Assembly (NCBI GenBank): GCA_030562195.1
Contig: JAUJPP010000005.1
Coordinates: forward strand, 21,873,106 to 21,937,105
Origin: Nipponacmea schrenckii
Taxonomy: Eukaryota > Mollusca > Gastropoda > Lottiidae
Length of the DNA stretch: 64,000 nt
Reading direction: 5' to 3'
Positions 42,540 through 58,980 of the stretch are shown here, one piece after another (position 1 is the stretch's first letter; each line of letters starts with the position of its first letter). Made by a program: the position numbers and the translations under genes. Under the pieces are notes generated by a model. That model did not search any database. It worked only from the letters and a program-made list of their open reading frames with translations, and was not told the origin of the DNA.

Positions 42540-43860
42540 ATTTAAAAATTATATCTATAGATAGCATAAGTTAAGGTCATTGTGTACTGAAAGGTCAAGG
42601 TCATTGAAGTTAAAGGTCATGAGATAGGGATTTTAAAATTTTCAAAAAATTCAAACTTGTCTAAAAAGAGTTTAAATTCGAAATTCAATATTCTTCAACA
42701 ACTTTTGGATAAAGTAAGAAAGCTTTGATAGAGGCCTGAATCATACAAATCGGATAAAAAATGGCGACGGAATTAAATTTTTGCTTAAATGTATGACTAC
42801 AAGATGACGGCTCATGTATAACTTCCGGTCAGGATATTTTCTTCTACATTGATTGTAATAATGTACAATAGACAAAATATATCGTTTTTGTCGACATTTT
42901 CATTTCACACAGGAATTGGGGCCACTTTGCGTGGTTTTGAAAAACCGGAAGTCCTCACGCCAAAACCGAAAGTGATACACAAAAATTAGTAACTTGATAT
43001 TATTTGTATGGACAACTTGTCTATTCTGAGAATTTCAGATTGATTCGAAAATAAGCAACAAAGTTAAAAAAATTTAAATTTAAAAAATTCTTGCTAATTA
43101 TGCAATATCTCATTTCCGGTTTAGCAAATATTTGGTTTTAGATATTCACTTGGTGGTATTTTACTGCTCAAATTGTTTAGTAAAACTAGAAATATGATGA
43201 CTTACTTTTATTTGTATGTACATTATGTCAATATTTTATGAATTTCAGATCAATCCAATTCCTAGCAAAAAAGTTGCAAATTTCAAATATTTTACCAAAA
43301 ATGTTTGTGTTTGATAACAATTATTTTATCTAAAACATTTCAAAACTTTTAAATTATGCAAAAGCTCACTTCCGGATAACCAAAAATTCATGTTAGACAT
43401 TCATTTGTGATTCCAACCCCTTTCAAGACCCATGGTCAAAACAGATATATTCTATCATTCTTAGTTTGAGCTAGCGAGCTCCCCCCCCCCCCCCAAAACA
43501 AAAACGATACGAAAACAAAGCATTTAAGCTTTCTGTTGGTCAATACTATTATGTTGTAGAGAAAGTTATACCTTTACAGAAACACCTGATGCCAATATGA
43601 GCCTGCTAACTCAAAGAAAGTCACAATTGCTTAAAACAAAACAAAAAAGACGACAAATGATTTAATTAAATTTAATTTGTACGATCATTGTCTATATAAA
43701 CCAATAATTTAAACTCTCAACAAATAAAATTGAAGTCTCGAAATATCTCCTTAAAAACATGAACCAAACCGATAGCTCAGTTTTTTATTAATTCTCACAA
43801 CATACCTATAATATCGCCTACGATGTAAAGAATTCTCGATAAAAAGTAAAACCTTAAATA
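42540..43860. other. Intergenic, degenerate repeats, no gene
   Basis: CTTCCGG or CCGGAAG recurs at about 42822, 42952, 43112 and 43370. These copies share nearby ATTTCAGAT..GATTC stretches, which suggests an old repeat with a period near 250 bp. A homopolymer of C lies at about 43480-43494. No coding sequence is recognised. Confidence 0.45.
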
Positions 43861-43865
43861 ACAAT

Positions 43866-43871
43866 TTTATT
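43866..43871 (-). terminator. Poly(A) signal of the serine protease gene
   Basis: AATAAA on the minus strand, about 54 bp after the stop codon at 43925. Confidence 0.55.
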
Positions 43872-43924
43872 ACACACAAAAGGTCGTTACTGCGATCTTT
43901 TAAGCGTTGCTTAATAATCCATTA

Positions 43925-46900
43925 TCAGCTTCTATCTGCAATCGTGGTTTCAATCCAATCCATATGTGAAAGCACTCGTGCAAATACGCTGGGGTGTCCA
44001 TTCATATTACAATTTTCGGCTCCCCAAGATACGATACCGGTTACATAGAATCTTCCATCCATTTTACATGCTAATGGTCCACCAGAATCACCCTGAAATC
44101 AAATTTAACAGTGAGAATTCAAGGAAGGAGTGAATTAGCTACTAATTAAACAATATCAAGTTAGTTCGTATTGACCCAGGCACGTGGAAACCAATAAATG
44201 TCATTATACCATACAAGACCATACCCTCCTCCGACCTTTATTGACCTATGGAAATACATTTGTTTTGAAGCACAATTAGACTTACCGCACAAGGTCCCCG
44301 TACTCCATCACCAAAGCAAATCATATCCTCTTGTAAAGACGTATTCCACATCCGACTGCATTCTTCGTGATCAACAACATCGGCATGAACTTGTCGTAAT
44401 ACTTGGTCATCAGCATGATCTATTTAACAAACAGAAAACAATGAGTATATCATATTGCAGTGATGGGAGGTCGGAGGGACATGGAAAAGCTTTTAATCGT
44501 TTGGATTGGACAAAAACCTAGTCTCCGTGTGCTACAGATCCCTCGAAAAAAGAGTACGGTACACTAAAGCCTCTGTCTCAGTAAAATTTCCCACATTGCA
44601 CCCAACATGGATTGTTTTTCTACAGTAGCATTCAGTATCTGTAATGAAACCATTGTGTGAAAGTCGCTTTATTATTGTTCCACCATTTTTTGGAAAATAA
44701 TACTTTCGGAAGGGACGTGACACAGAATTGCAAGTAAATCAAAGCACATTAGCGAAAAGATAAGAAACCAAGAATGTTCAAAATTTAAGCGTACTTAGTG
44801 TTGTTCCCCATCCTGCAACCCAACAATCTCCCTTAGCTTCTATAGAGGCCATACTGAATCCAGATGCATCTTCTGGACCAACTCTCTCAGCTTGGTCCCT
44901 TCCAGATAAACATATTGGTACTACACCCGAATCTTCACTTAGTTTCATCAAAGCTAAATCATGAGCATATCGGTTATATAATGTTTGATTTTCGCGGTTG
45001 AACGTCGGATCGTTGGCTGTATATTCCGGAAACTGAAAAGATATAATAACTTTACACTGATTGATTATGTTTTAACATCGTACATGAATAGAAATATAAT
45101 GAAAACCGAAACATGAATACAACAAACTGTCTCTCTGGAGGCTTAACGAAATAAAATTAATAATCTTGAAGAAACTTTGTATCTCAAGGGACGTAACCCG
45201 TGCTAAAATGTTAACCATGTTTTTTTTTTGAATAGTCAATATGAATTATTGTTACATACAAACAGTATATTATTGGTTATACTGTCAGCGTCAAGTATGA
45301 ATAATATAGACAATTTAAACGATGTAACGTGACAAGTAACAAGAAAGTGTACTCACAATAAATATATCAGAAACGGTAATATCTCTTTCTGAATCTTCAT
45401 ATTCTAAGAGGTCATACTCCCCAGTACGTACTCGCCAATATTCCGCTTGAGGAAAACTACATAAGAAATAGAAAACTACGTAACATGCGTTATAAATAGG
45501 TATTGAGTATGTCATTCTACTCCCTGAAGAGGGTTGTACATGTACATAACCTATAAAAGTGATACTTAAAATGGACATGACATTTAAGTTCTCAAGAATG
45601 GTCAATATGGGTATATCTTCTTCAGTGAACTTACCTGGTGTTATAAAGTTACAGAATTCCTATAAAATATGGAAAACTCACAAAACTAATTAATTATTGA
45701 AAAACGTTTAATTAATTTAATAAGCGTTTTTCAATAAATCAATTGTATTTGTGTGGATAATTACTAAGTTTTTGTGGATTCATCGGATTATATAAGGATT
45801 CTGTAATGTTATCAATGGCAACAGGTTTATCTACTGATGAATATAATATGATCTTATTGGCCAATTTTACCAATCTAAAATTTTATTTTTATTCTAAGAC
45901 GCAGTATTCCTGTAAGACCCCTTTTATGTTTTAAATAATATGTGTATTCTTATGAAAACATCTCGTAACACACTTAAAGCTCAGTCTCGAAGCCAGACTT
46001 GATTGTTCAGCTACGGGTCTATTACCGCTATGGGTTAAAGAACTTCATGTCTAAAATATATATTTAGTGCAAAAATTCCTAACTAGATTTAGCAAGCATT
46101 AACCTTACTGTCTAAAACAATGAGCAGCTGTCAATATCCATCTACTGGCTATGACTGCTCCAGAACAGGTATGTGCTCCTAGTACTGATCGTAAAGCTAC
46201 TATCCATGGCCAGGAGTTTCTATTTGCCACTGATCCCCCAACTACTCGTTTACGACGATGAATGGGTGAAGTAAATCCACATTGTTCTAAAATGAAATAA
46301 ATGAATAGAATGTATTACGATTCATCATCAAATACTGTGACAAACTAAAATGGTGGTTTTGAATAGGTTCAGTGTCAAACTAGTATGAGCCTCTAAACTA
46401 TGTCGTTCATTTCTCTGAATATAGTATATTTCTTTCTGTAACTTGTATTGTACCCAGCGTATTTGCACGAGTGTTATCGCCTATGGATTTGATTGAAACC
46501 AGACAGAAGCTGATAATGGTTTTACTAAAGAATGCTTACCACCATCAGATCTTAGAAACGACCTTTTGTGTGTAATAACAATTGTTGTGTAAGGTTTAAC
46601 TAAAGTTAAAGTTAATACCTTTATAACCGCTATTGTTCCAGGAGTTAGGAACAATATACTCCTGATAGTTTCCTGTTTCAAGATTATGTTAAATGAGGCA
46701 GCCACCTGTACCTTGTATTAACGAGAAAACGTTCAGATTTTACACTCATACATTGTATGAAAATTCAAAATGTTACCTTGTAAACGATCTGGATGAAGTA
46801 AACGGGATGCAGGTTCATCCGCCATTGGAGAATTAGTATCATCGTTTGGTATATTTTCTATAAAAATAAGTCCATTTTGTACAATTAATGGTGAATGCTG

Positions 46901-49900
46901 TGGCAGAATGTACAGAATAGAAACGCATTAAGCTGAATTTAGAAACTTTTATAACTGCGTAGTAAATTTTGTTCATTGGTTAAACTCGTGTCAATTTTCT
47001 ATAAAGAACTTATCATACCTTCTTGAGCTGTTGGAGCATTAGCAATGGATGCTGAAAAAAATACGGAAGTGTTTTTAACTATAGGTCCTTATAATTAACA
47101 TTGGAGGATATAATAAGTTCTATTCTTTGATTCCTAAAGTTGCCATAATAGTCATTTGTTTGGTTTTCCCTTTAAAAGACCTTGCCAATTATCATAAATA
47201 CGAGTTATTCTTGATGTTTAACTAACTTCGTAGTATCTACTAGTACATATCTTTATTTGGAATCTATATGTCTTTATAAAGCTATAACCTTGTACCTGTA
47301 ATGTGATCCGGAGTACAGCATAAATGCCCTTGTGTTGGACATAAGGTGATGTTGAATCTATGCCAATAAAACATTTCACATCCTGTAGCACAAACACCAC
47401 CAAAATAATCACATAAAACCAGGTTGGCGTGGATATCGGTTCCTGTAATAAATTATACAATATAATCAAATTTGAATTGTATTGGAATATAGAGAATACA
47501 ATCAATTAAGATCTGCATACCGTCCCTAATGAAACAAATGACCATATTAGCTGGTTCAGTTTTAAAACCTCATGTTATTCGGTTTGACAAGAGAAATGAG
47601 AAATTATAAAATAGTAAATTTATGATAAGCAAAAATAGCGTTTCTTTCATTGATTGAGATTATGAAAAAGACTGTTTTGTTTAACACGATAAACATTGAT
47701 CTGTTTTATGTCAATTATAATAATATAATCTATAAATGACATTCTGTGATCTTATTTATTTGGTGTTGATAATGATAAGAACATTTCAACAACTACTTAT
47801 TATGAGTAAAAAAAAACACTTATTGGACTGGTTATCAAAGATGAGACGAGATGGAGTATGTTAGTCTTTAAGATGGAAGAATCTGTAGTGGCCTTGTGTG
47901 CTACAGACTGTTCACGTGAAAGATCACTTGACATTTGGAAATTGAAAAAGAGCAGGCTAATGTCACTGTCCTGGCAAAATGTTCTTCATTGCACAATGAA
48001 TGGCGTACGCGTCTTCTGTCCAGGATGTATCACGATTAAAGACATGCAATCTACTAGAAATATCTTGTTTGATTTTTGAAAATTAGCCTCTATGAATACA
48101 TAAATACGGTCAGCCGCAAACAGTTGAAAATGGTCAATGTCACTGTCCTTATAAAATGTCACCGATTTTTCAATCTATGAAATTGTTAATAGACCTCCTC
48201 ATGCATGTGAAACGTCCATTGGCTGCTGCCGATGTTAAGCCAATACTTACATCTATGTTGTGTTGGAATTAAGTTTCGGTTGTGTTAGTACTTGTTTATG
48301 AGACTTGATCCATTGTTGAATTACGCATGGGTCGTTAATGTAATTGAATAACTTTGTAGTCTCCAAATTTGATTTAACCATACATATAAGCTTTCCTTGC
48401 GATGAATCTTACATTCAAAGTAGTTCTGTCGTTACCAGCATTGATTAGTATCTAGACGTGGTTAATATATTTCATCATCACGTAAATAAAGAGGGTTTAT
48501 TTTCTGAAAGCTGCGCTATATATAGCTTAATACGACAATAACTCCACTTGTTATAATGATATCATTAAGTTTAAAATGAACTATTTATATAATATATATT
48601 CTATATACAGTGATAAACCGTGTCTTATCATCATTAACAAGAATTCTCTTCTCAATTACAAGATAAATTTAGGCGTTTTTACGACCCCAACATCATCTTT
48701 TAACCTTCAGAGAGCAATTTACGGAATTTGTTTTCTCACATTCCTAAATTGAAACTCTAGCCGTTTTACACGTTTCATTGTACCATCAACGTAACATTTG
48801 GCCACCACTGACAACAATTTTAATCATTATTTCAAATTGGCTATATTTTCAGAAGAGTCACAAATAACAGCTTTTAGGAAATACAAAATGTATATCTACG
48901 TATCTCCCTTTAACTAATACATAAATTTCTATTTTCTCTTCCAGTTTTAGTTTGAAATCAATGAAACATACACATCAACATGCAAAACGAATTTTGTAGT
49001 ATGGCTTGCTAACATAAATAGGGTACAGACGGTACGGTTGCTTACCGGGTAGTTGCTCACTGGACATATGTTCGCCGAAAAAATAGCTCACCAAAGAAAA
49101 GAGAAAGAGAAAAGAAAGAGAAATAATTGCTCACCATCAAAAATATTTTATATTTTTTTATTTTTAGAGATCTATGATTTCTGTTCACAATCAATGGTTT
49201 ATATAAACACATACCTTAACGAAAAGCGTCTTCTCAGGTGTTGAAAACCATAGATAAAGAGATGGATAACTTTGATGTCTATTAATTTTGTGCAAATATA
49301 ATGTGTTTCGTTTTATACATGAAAAGAATGCAGTAAAATTCAGAAAGCAGTAAAGTTTCTTTAGTAATTTAGATCTTCAATCAAAGTTTCTGAAAAACCC
49401 CTGATCTATTGTTTGATCATCATTATATCTCGTTTATACAATATTAGCCTTCTGTACTTTTTCCTTTCTCATTAACCCAGTAGGTGCAAAAGAGTAGAAC
49501 GTAAAACTCCACTCATTTTATTTTATTTGTGTACTTTCTAAATTCTGGTGGAAATTCTTCAAAATCTTTACAGAGATATTGGCCCGTATGCACCAAATGA
49601 AATTGAGCCAAATTTAAATCTATTCTGCCTAAATAACTTAATTTTGTATTTTGTATGCACCACATAGAATTACCTTAAATGTATTTAAAAATCGGCTAAT
49701 TTGATGCTAAACTTAAAGTCGGTCGGAACAAGTTTTAACTTTTAATTCTATTTGTTAATCAGTACAAATTTTAGTTAATTGTTTGTTTGATGCATACAAA
49801 ACATAGAATTATCTTTAAATAAATTTAACTTCTTAATTCTATTCTCCTTAATTTGAAAAGTTTCGTCCTAGAAACCAATTAACCATATACTCGGATCATT

Positions 49901-50842
49901 TCATTGTATCAAGAAATCAAGTCAAAACTGAATTGGAATTATTGTTACATAATTTCATACAATATGGCAAGTTTAATTATTCATTTATGAAAACATAAAT
50001 TTTAGTCATAATCTACCGAAAGTTGACCATTACTTACGTCTGCTTCATTAACCAATTCTTGGCTATTCGAGGCACTAAGAAATTGGATATTTTGTGAAAT
50101 ACATTTGGTTTTAAATTGTCGATGGTTGATGGTATACAATGTTTTTTTTTCAAATTATTTGCATTCTTATTTAGAAAGAGTTATAGGTTTCAATAACAAA
50201 TTACTAAAAAAAATTGATAAAATATATGATTAATCCTTCCAATATCAGATTTATATACTGCAAAAATAAGCAAACATTTTCAGCAAATATCTGATTTATA
50301 GGCCTACTTCCAGTATCATATTTTTTATGACCATAAACAGATACAAAAGAATTTCGGTAAATACAATAATAGACTTTTTACTAGACAAGCTAATAGGAAA
50401 AGTGTCATTTTCCTCAAGAATTATGAGTTTGTTTTGTTTGAAATTAATAATTCTTTTCCCACCATATTTTATGGGACAGTTAATATGGTTGTAATGAGTT
50501 GTTACTTTTGTTTCTATCAATTTCCGTTTTGATCTATTGTTACTCAAACCGAATATTAGCCTTTGTTACGAAATTCTTCCTGAATACTTAGGTATTTTAG
50601 GGCGCATCATTTACAACAAATTAAAAATAAACTTGTTGTAGAATCTTTCAAAACACAAAAGAGAGAACATATAACCTTTTAAACAAGATGTGTGCACGTT
50701 ATTGGTTAGCAAGACTTTAGTGTTTGAGAACCCCAAATTAAAAAGAAATTGATGAAGTATTTTTAACAATATAGAATATCTTACCAGATGTGGAAAACAT
50801 CGAAATTTTAACCATAAGTCCAAGAATCAGTATGGAAAACAT
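43925..50842 (-). CDS. Secreted S1 serine protease with defensin/clip-like propeptide module
   Basis: Chymotrypsin-fold zymogen, 378 aa. Nine exons in phase: 50785-50842, 47296-47442, 47019-47051, 46777-46857, 46109-46286, 45357-45456, 44795-45032, 44286-44419, 43925-44092. A signal peptide (residues 1 to about 19) is followed by six cysteines spaced C-x6-C-x3-C-x12-C-x6-CC (30-62), resembling beta/big-defensin and arthropod clip modules. After an acidic linker comes EQCG (Cys109, likely tethered to the PIC Cys), then the activation site RRKR/VVGG (117-124). The catalytic triad is H162 (TAAHC), D224 (AHDLALMKL) and S326 (GDSGGP). The S1-pocket residue six before the serine (chymotrypsin 189) is Gly, not Asp, so trypsin-like cleavage is not expected. 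Intron 1 is 3.3 kb. Roles in immunity or clotting-like cascades are conjecture. Confidence 0.9.
46452..46519 (+). pseudogene. Inverted fragment of the protease's own last exon, in an intron
   Basis: CCCAGCGTATTTGCACGAGT and the next ~50 bases repeat, in the opposite orientation, the end of the terminal exon (complement of about 43915-43991), including the stop region AGAAGCTGATAATGG. It lies in the intron between exons 46777-46857 and 46109-46286. A few substitutions and a deletion of several bases separate the two. Confidence 0.85.
47443..50784 (-). other. Large first intron of the serine protease
   Basis: No coding exon fits the phase between the signal-peptide exon and the cysteine-rich exon, so 3.3 kb is intron. 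It contains a fragment of the long-TIR family (49466-49530). The 73-codon plus-strand frame at 47858-48079 is not recognised. Confidence 0.6.
49466..49530. mobile_element. Short fragment of the long-TIR element family (protease intron 1)
   Basis: AGGTGCAAAAGAGTAGAACG, with CATTAACCCA before it and ACTCATTTTATTT after it, matches the inner terminal repeat of the element at 36697-38024 (CACTAGCCCA, CAGGTGCAGAAAAGTAGAAC). Confidence 0.5.
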
Positions 50843-53048
50843 TTTAAGAAATGTCCGAGACTTTAAACGCACGGTTCCTTCAGCAACCGTGGTGGCACAG
50901 ACAATTAAGATATTGAAAGCTACTACTGGTAGACACGGTAAGGTACAGCAGTTAATTGAGGGAAAATGTGAGTAGGCGGAACAAAGCTAGATAAATGATC
51001 CGAGATTTGTCTGTATTTAGCTGTTAATTAAAGGGTCAACGGAATGTTACAAAACGGCATTTAGCTATCAATTCCAATCTAAACGTACATGTAATAGGTT
51101 TATAATGTTCAAATTATCTTCATTTACTTTCAGAAGAAAACTTATGATGAAAAACACACGATGGTCTATTAAGCTGATGTTCTCAAAAAAAAAGTATCAT
51201 ATGGTTTTGCCTTATTTATTTATAAAATTTCCATGTAAAATTTACCCAAAGGCTCGTAGTTTCATAGTCTGTTACTTCGGAAATTGCTACCTGTGACCAA
51301 TTTGATAAAATAAACCACCAAAGATCTGAAATTACATAAAACGCCAGTGATGTCACGCTGTTTTTTTGTTGCTGTTGACGATGTACAAAAAAGAGTCAAA
51401 GTACTGCATCTCATGGTTCATATTGGAAAGATACTAAATGTTCCATAAGCATCTCATTTCTTGATTATTCTGGCTCAATATGGTCTAGCTGCTAATTCCA
51501 AGGGGATTCAAAACCATTAAATGAGTTTAAACTGATTTTCGAAATTGCCTTGTGTATTATATTGGCAGGTTTATGGTGTGATATACGTATTTCAATTCTC
51601 TGTAATCAGTTAGTTGTTCCAATTATTAGGAATAACGAATGTACTTGTCAATTTGTTTTACTGTTAGAGAGTTTAATTCAATCCTTGACTTTTGTTTGTC
51701 AAGTGTAAATACAATCGGTTTCAATTCCCAAGATGTTTATTACTAAGGTTTGTAAACTTCTATATACAAGGGAATCAGGCCAGGGCAAGCACATCACACA
51801 TTCCTGTGTTGAGAAAGACCTTGATTTAATAAGAATATAAAACCTGGTTGATAAGAGCGAAATGTTCATGAAATCTATAGAAAATGATTGACGATAAGAT
51901 TGAACTAGGTCAGGGTCGTTACTGATTAACACGTGTTATATATAGACTTTTACATTTCTATCTTTGTACAAAAAAACAGGATCGTCGAAAAAGGTACGTA
52001 ATGGATCCAGCAAAAGATTTTCTTCTTTGAATTCAGAATATCTTATTTTAACATATTTCTTTATTTGGTTTCCCTATTGATGGTTATTTCATCAAGACTT
52101 CTTAATTTATGACCATCTTGTTGTTGTATAAATGCTTAATACAAAATACCGTTACATTAACTAAAAATTCCTCTAAAATGAATCCCCAAATTAGAAGGAT
52201 GGACTGAGGAAAGTAGCAATAGAAACGACATGTAGATAACATAAATTCAACTAGAAGAAAACGAAGCAGGGGGGGGGGGACAGAAAGAATGAAGATGAGT
52301 TGTGAAGTGGAAAGAAGGTTTGAAATGGAAAAGAAAGAAGGAGGTTTTGATGAGACTATTAGAGAGAGATTACCGAGGAGGGTGATTCAACAACAAAGAA
52401 GAACAATTAAAAAGATGGTATATGTGGTTGACAGGCGAAAGGTATTGCAGGCGTGGAGACGGAGGGATGGGAAATATTTTTAAGGGAGAAAGAGAAACTG
52501 AAGAACTGTTACCTTTCGAAAGATCTATGGGACATTCTTTTATATTGAGAGGTACTCTTTGTACCTCCGTACAATGCTTCGAATTACAGTACTCCGAAGA
52601 CTTATAATTGTTCGCCCTGTTCTTTATCTGGAACACAACATATAATTACACATTGCGAATGTAATTGGATTTAAAAAGAAGTCATAAGTAGCCGCAACGG
52701 TCAATTAAAAATTACAGAGAATTACTTCCCTTTAAGGAAAACACATATTAAACGATACCATCTACATTTAAAAAGCTATTCACATTTAATAAAAGATTCG
52801 AGACTATTCAAGATTATGAGTTTTAATACTTTTAACTGATCTCGCCAATCTCTGAAATAAAACTGTTCTCAAGTTTATACACAGCCTAGCATCACATGAT
52901 ATCAACTAATTTTGCAAAACCTGTCGCGAAAGATATATTGGATCCATTCAAAAAGGTTGTTTTCAGTCGCATATTGCTACATTTCGGTAGCTCTTAGTTT
53001 TTAAATATGCTAAAACACTCTTTTTTCTGGATTTCAGAATTTAGAACA
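50843..53048. other. Divergent intergenic region between protease and endoglucanase genes
   Basis: It must contain the promoters of both divergent genes. No convincing TATA box was identified for either; TTTAAA at about 50864 (minus) is the best candidate for the protease. A CAG acceptor ends at 53037, 11 bases before the GH9 ATG, so the GH9 gene probably has a 5' UTR intron and its promoter is further upstream. Purine-rich frames at 52289-52607 are not credible genes. Confidence 0.45.
52500..52680 (+). mobile_element. Possible non-LTR retrotransposon 3' remnant
   Basis: A short translated stretch, CSPCSLSGTQHIITHC, has the C-x2-C-x6-H-x4-C arrangement that commonly ends the polyprotein of Jockey-like retroelements. 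No upstream reverse transcriptase is visible and the frame is very short, so this is tentative. Confidence 0.25.
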
Positions 53049-57370
<4,322 letters not shown>

Positions 57371-57859
57371 AGATGTTAATTATTACTTATTGGATGTATT
57401 TTCTACTGATTATTGATAAATTTCACGTGGATGTAGGCATCATAATATTGCATAGGAATCACTCAAAAATGACATTTCCTTCCACATTCAACCACTTGTC
57501 ATGTCATGTTACTATAATTATGACAATGACAATAGGGTTATGTTCCTATAGAACTAATGGAAAGGTGGCGATACTCAAAGGCATTGTGAAGAGGTTTTCT
57601 AGAACCTTTCTGTGCATCGGGGACACCTTTGTGGCATTAGGATTATTTGTCCAATGCCTGAGGTTCGTGGAATTCCATGAAGATGATGCTTATGACCAAT
57701 GAAAAAAAGAGGAACTTTAACAGCTATACTGATTTTAATCATCTAAAATTGTGGTTTCGATTTTGAGCTTTGTCTTTCAAAATAATGACTTTTGGATCTG
57801 TAGCTACACGAATATAGCCTCTGGAAGTTCACTTACTAAATATCATAAGTTTTACTTTT
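57371..57859. other. 3' flank of the GH9 gene, no gene seen
   Basis: The 117-codon frame at 57349-57702 overlaps the last GH9 exon in another frame and has no recognisable domain. The remainder leads into the GPCR pseudogene. Confidence 0.45.
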
Positions 57860-58190
57860 AGCATTTATTAATAATCTTGTATATTATATTGTACTGGCCG
57901 CTTAAATATCGAATCTTTAGTTCCGCGGAAATTAAGAAGAATTTGAAGACCACTTTAACTACAGTGGTTGTACCATTTCTAATGGTAGAAAGTTATTTAC
58001 CTCTTGGATTATGTTTGTACCTTCATCAAGAAGATATAACTGCGTTGACTCGTTCGCTCAATGTACTAGTAGTTGTTTCATTTACCATTACTAATGACAT
58101 CATAAATTCTTTTGTTAATTCTTGGAGACTTCCAGAATTACTGAAACGTCTGTTCATAACACATTATACAACTAGTTCAGGATGTGTCCA
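57860..58190 (+). pseudogene. Truncated class A GPCR (TM5 end to TM7), paralogue of the 58981 gene
   Basis: From 57931 one frame reads LKTTLTTVVVPFLMVESYLP, then TITNDIINSFVNSWRLPELL. This parallels IKATLTTLAVVVPFLISYLP and TIINGIINPLVYSWRLPELR of the intact receptor 1 kb downstream. Upstream, in a different frame, ILYCTGRLNIESLVPRK parallels VIYCAARSHIKAIVHPK, so there is a frameshift. TM1 to TM4 are missing and NPxxY has become NSFVN. It is a dead partial duplicate. Confidence 0.85.
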
Positions 58191-58980
58191 AATGATCAAC
58201 GAAATACGAGTATGTCAAATGCCTCACAATTGCCAATTTTCAGACTTTTACAAATCTGTCGTTTAAATTTACCGTTAGGCTTTGAAAAAGTTATTCCGAT
58301 GTATGTGTGCTGAACAAATCGATTGTTTCTTTTATATTGTAAACATACCAAATGGATAGTAAATATATTTGCCATAGAAACAATACATTTCATTACTGGT
58401 TACATTGATAATGGAAGCAACTACTATAAAATCAAGATAAACTTGCTTTAGATAACATTATATAGGTATCAATCAGTAAGAATTAATCTAGCTGTATAAC
58501 CGTCGTTCGCTTGATTCCGTTGCAGCGTACAGATAAATAGTTGTTATTGTAATTACCTGGATACTAACTGGCACGTTGGTTGTCGTCAGAAGTTACAGAA
58601 GTGAATGATATTTAAAAGTATACGGAAGAGACCTCCATCTGGAAGCATACCAATGTTGATAGAAATCTTTTGGGCAAACCTATTCTGGCTTTTTTTGTGG
58701 TTCACAACAGTCCCTTAAGTATATAGTGTTATTTCAACAGTGCATACCTTTTGTAAATCGCCATTTTTAAAAAGAAGCTTTTGTAACAAGGGTTAAATAA
58801 ATGTTATTGGACTATCCATTTATATCAACATAATGTATATTTATAGCGATAAAACCACCAACGTTTCCTTAATCATCATGACAGTGTGACAGTTTTCAAT
58901 ATATGAATATACAAGCGTCGACAAATATGCTTTAACAAAGAGACGACATATATTTTTAACCATCCAGTGCTTATACGATC

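Noticed and set aside
52289..52636. Overlapping charged open frames on both strands
   Set aside because: Purine-rich low-complexity sequence downstream of a G run; no domain.
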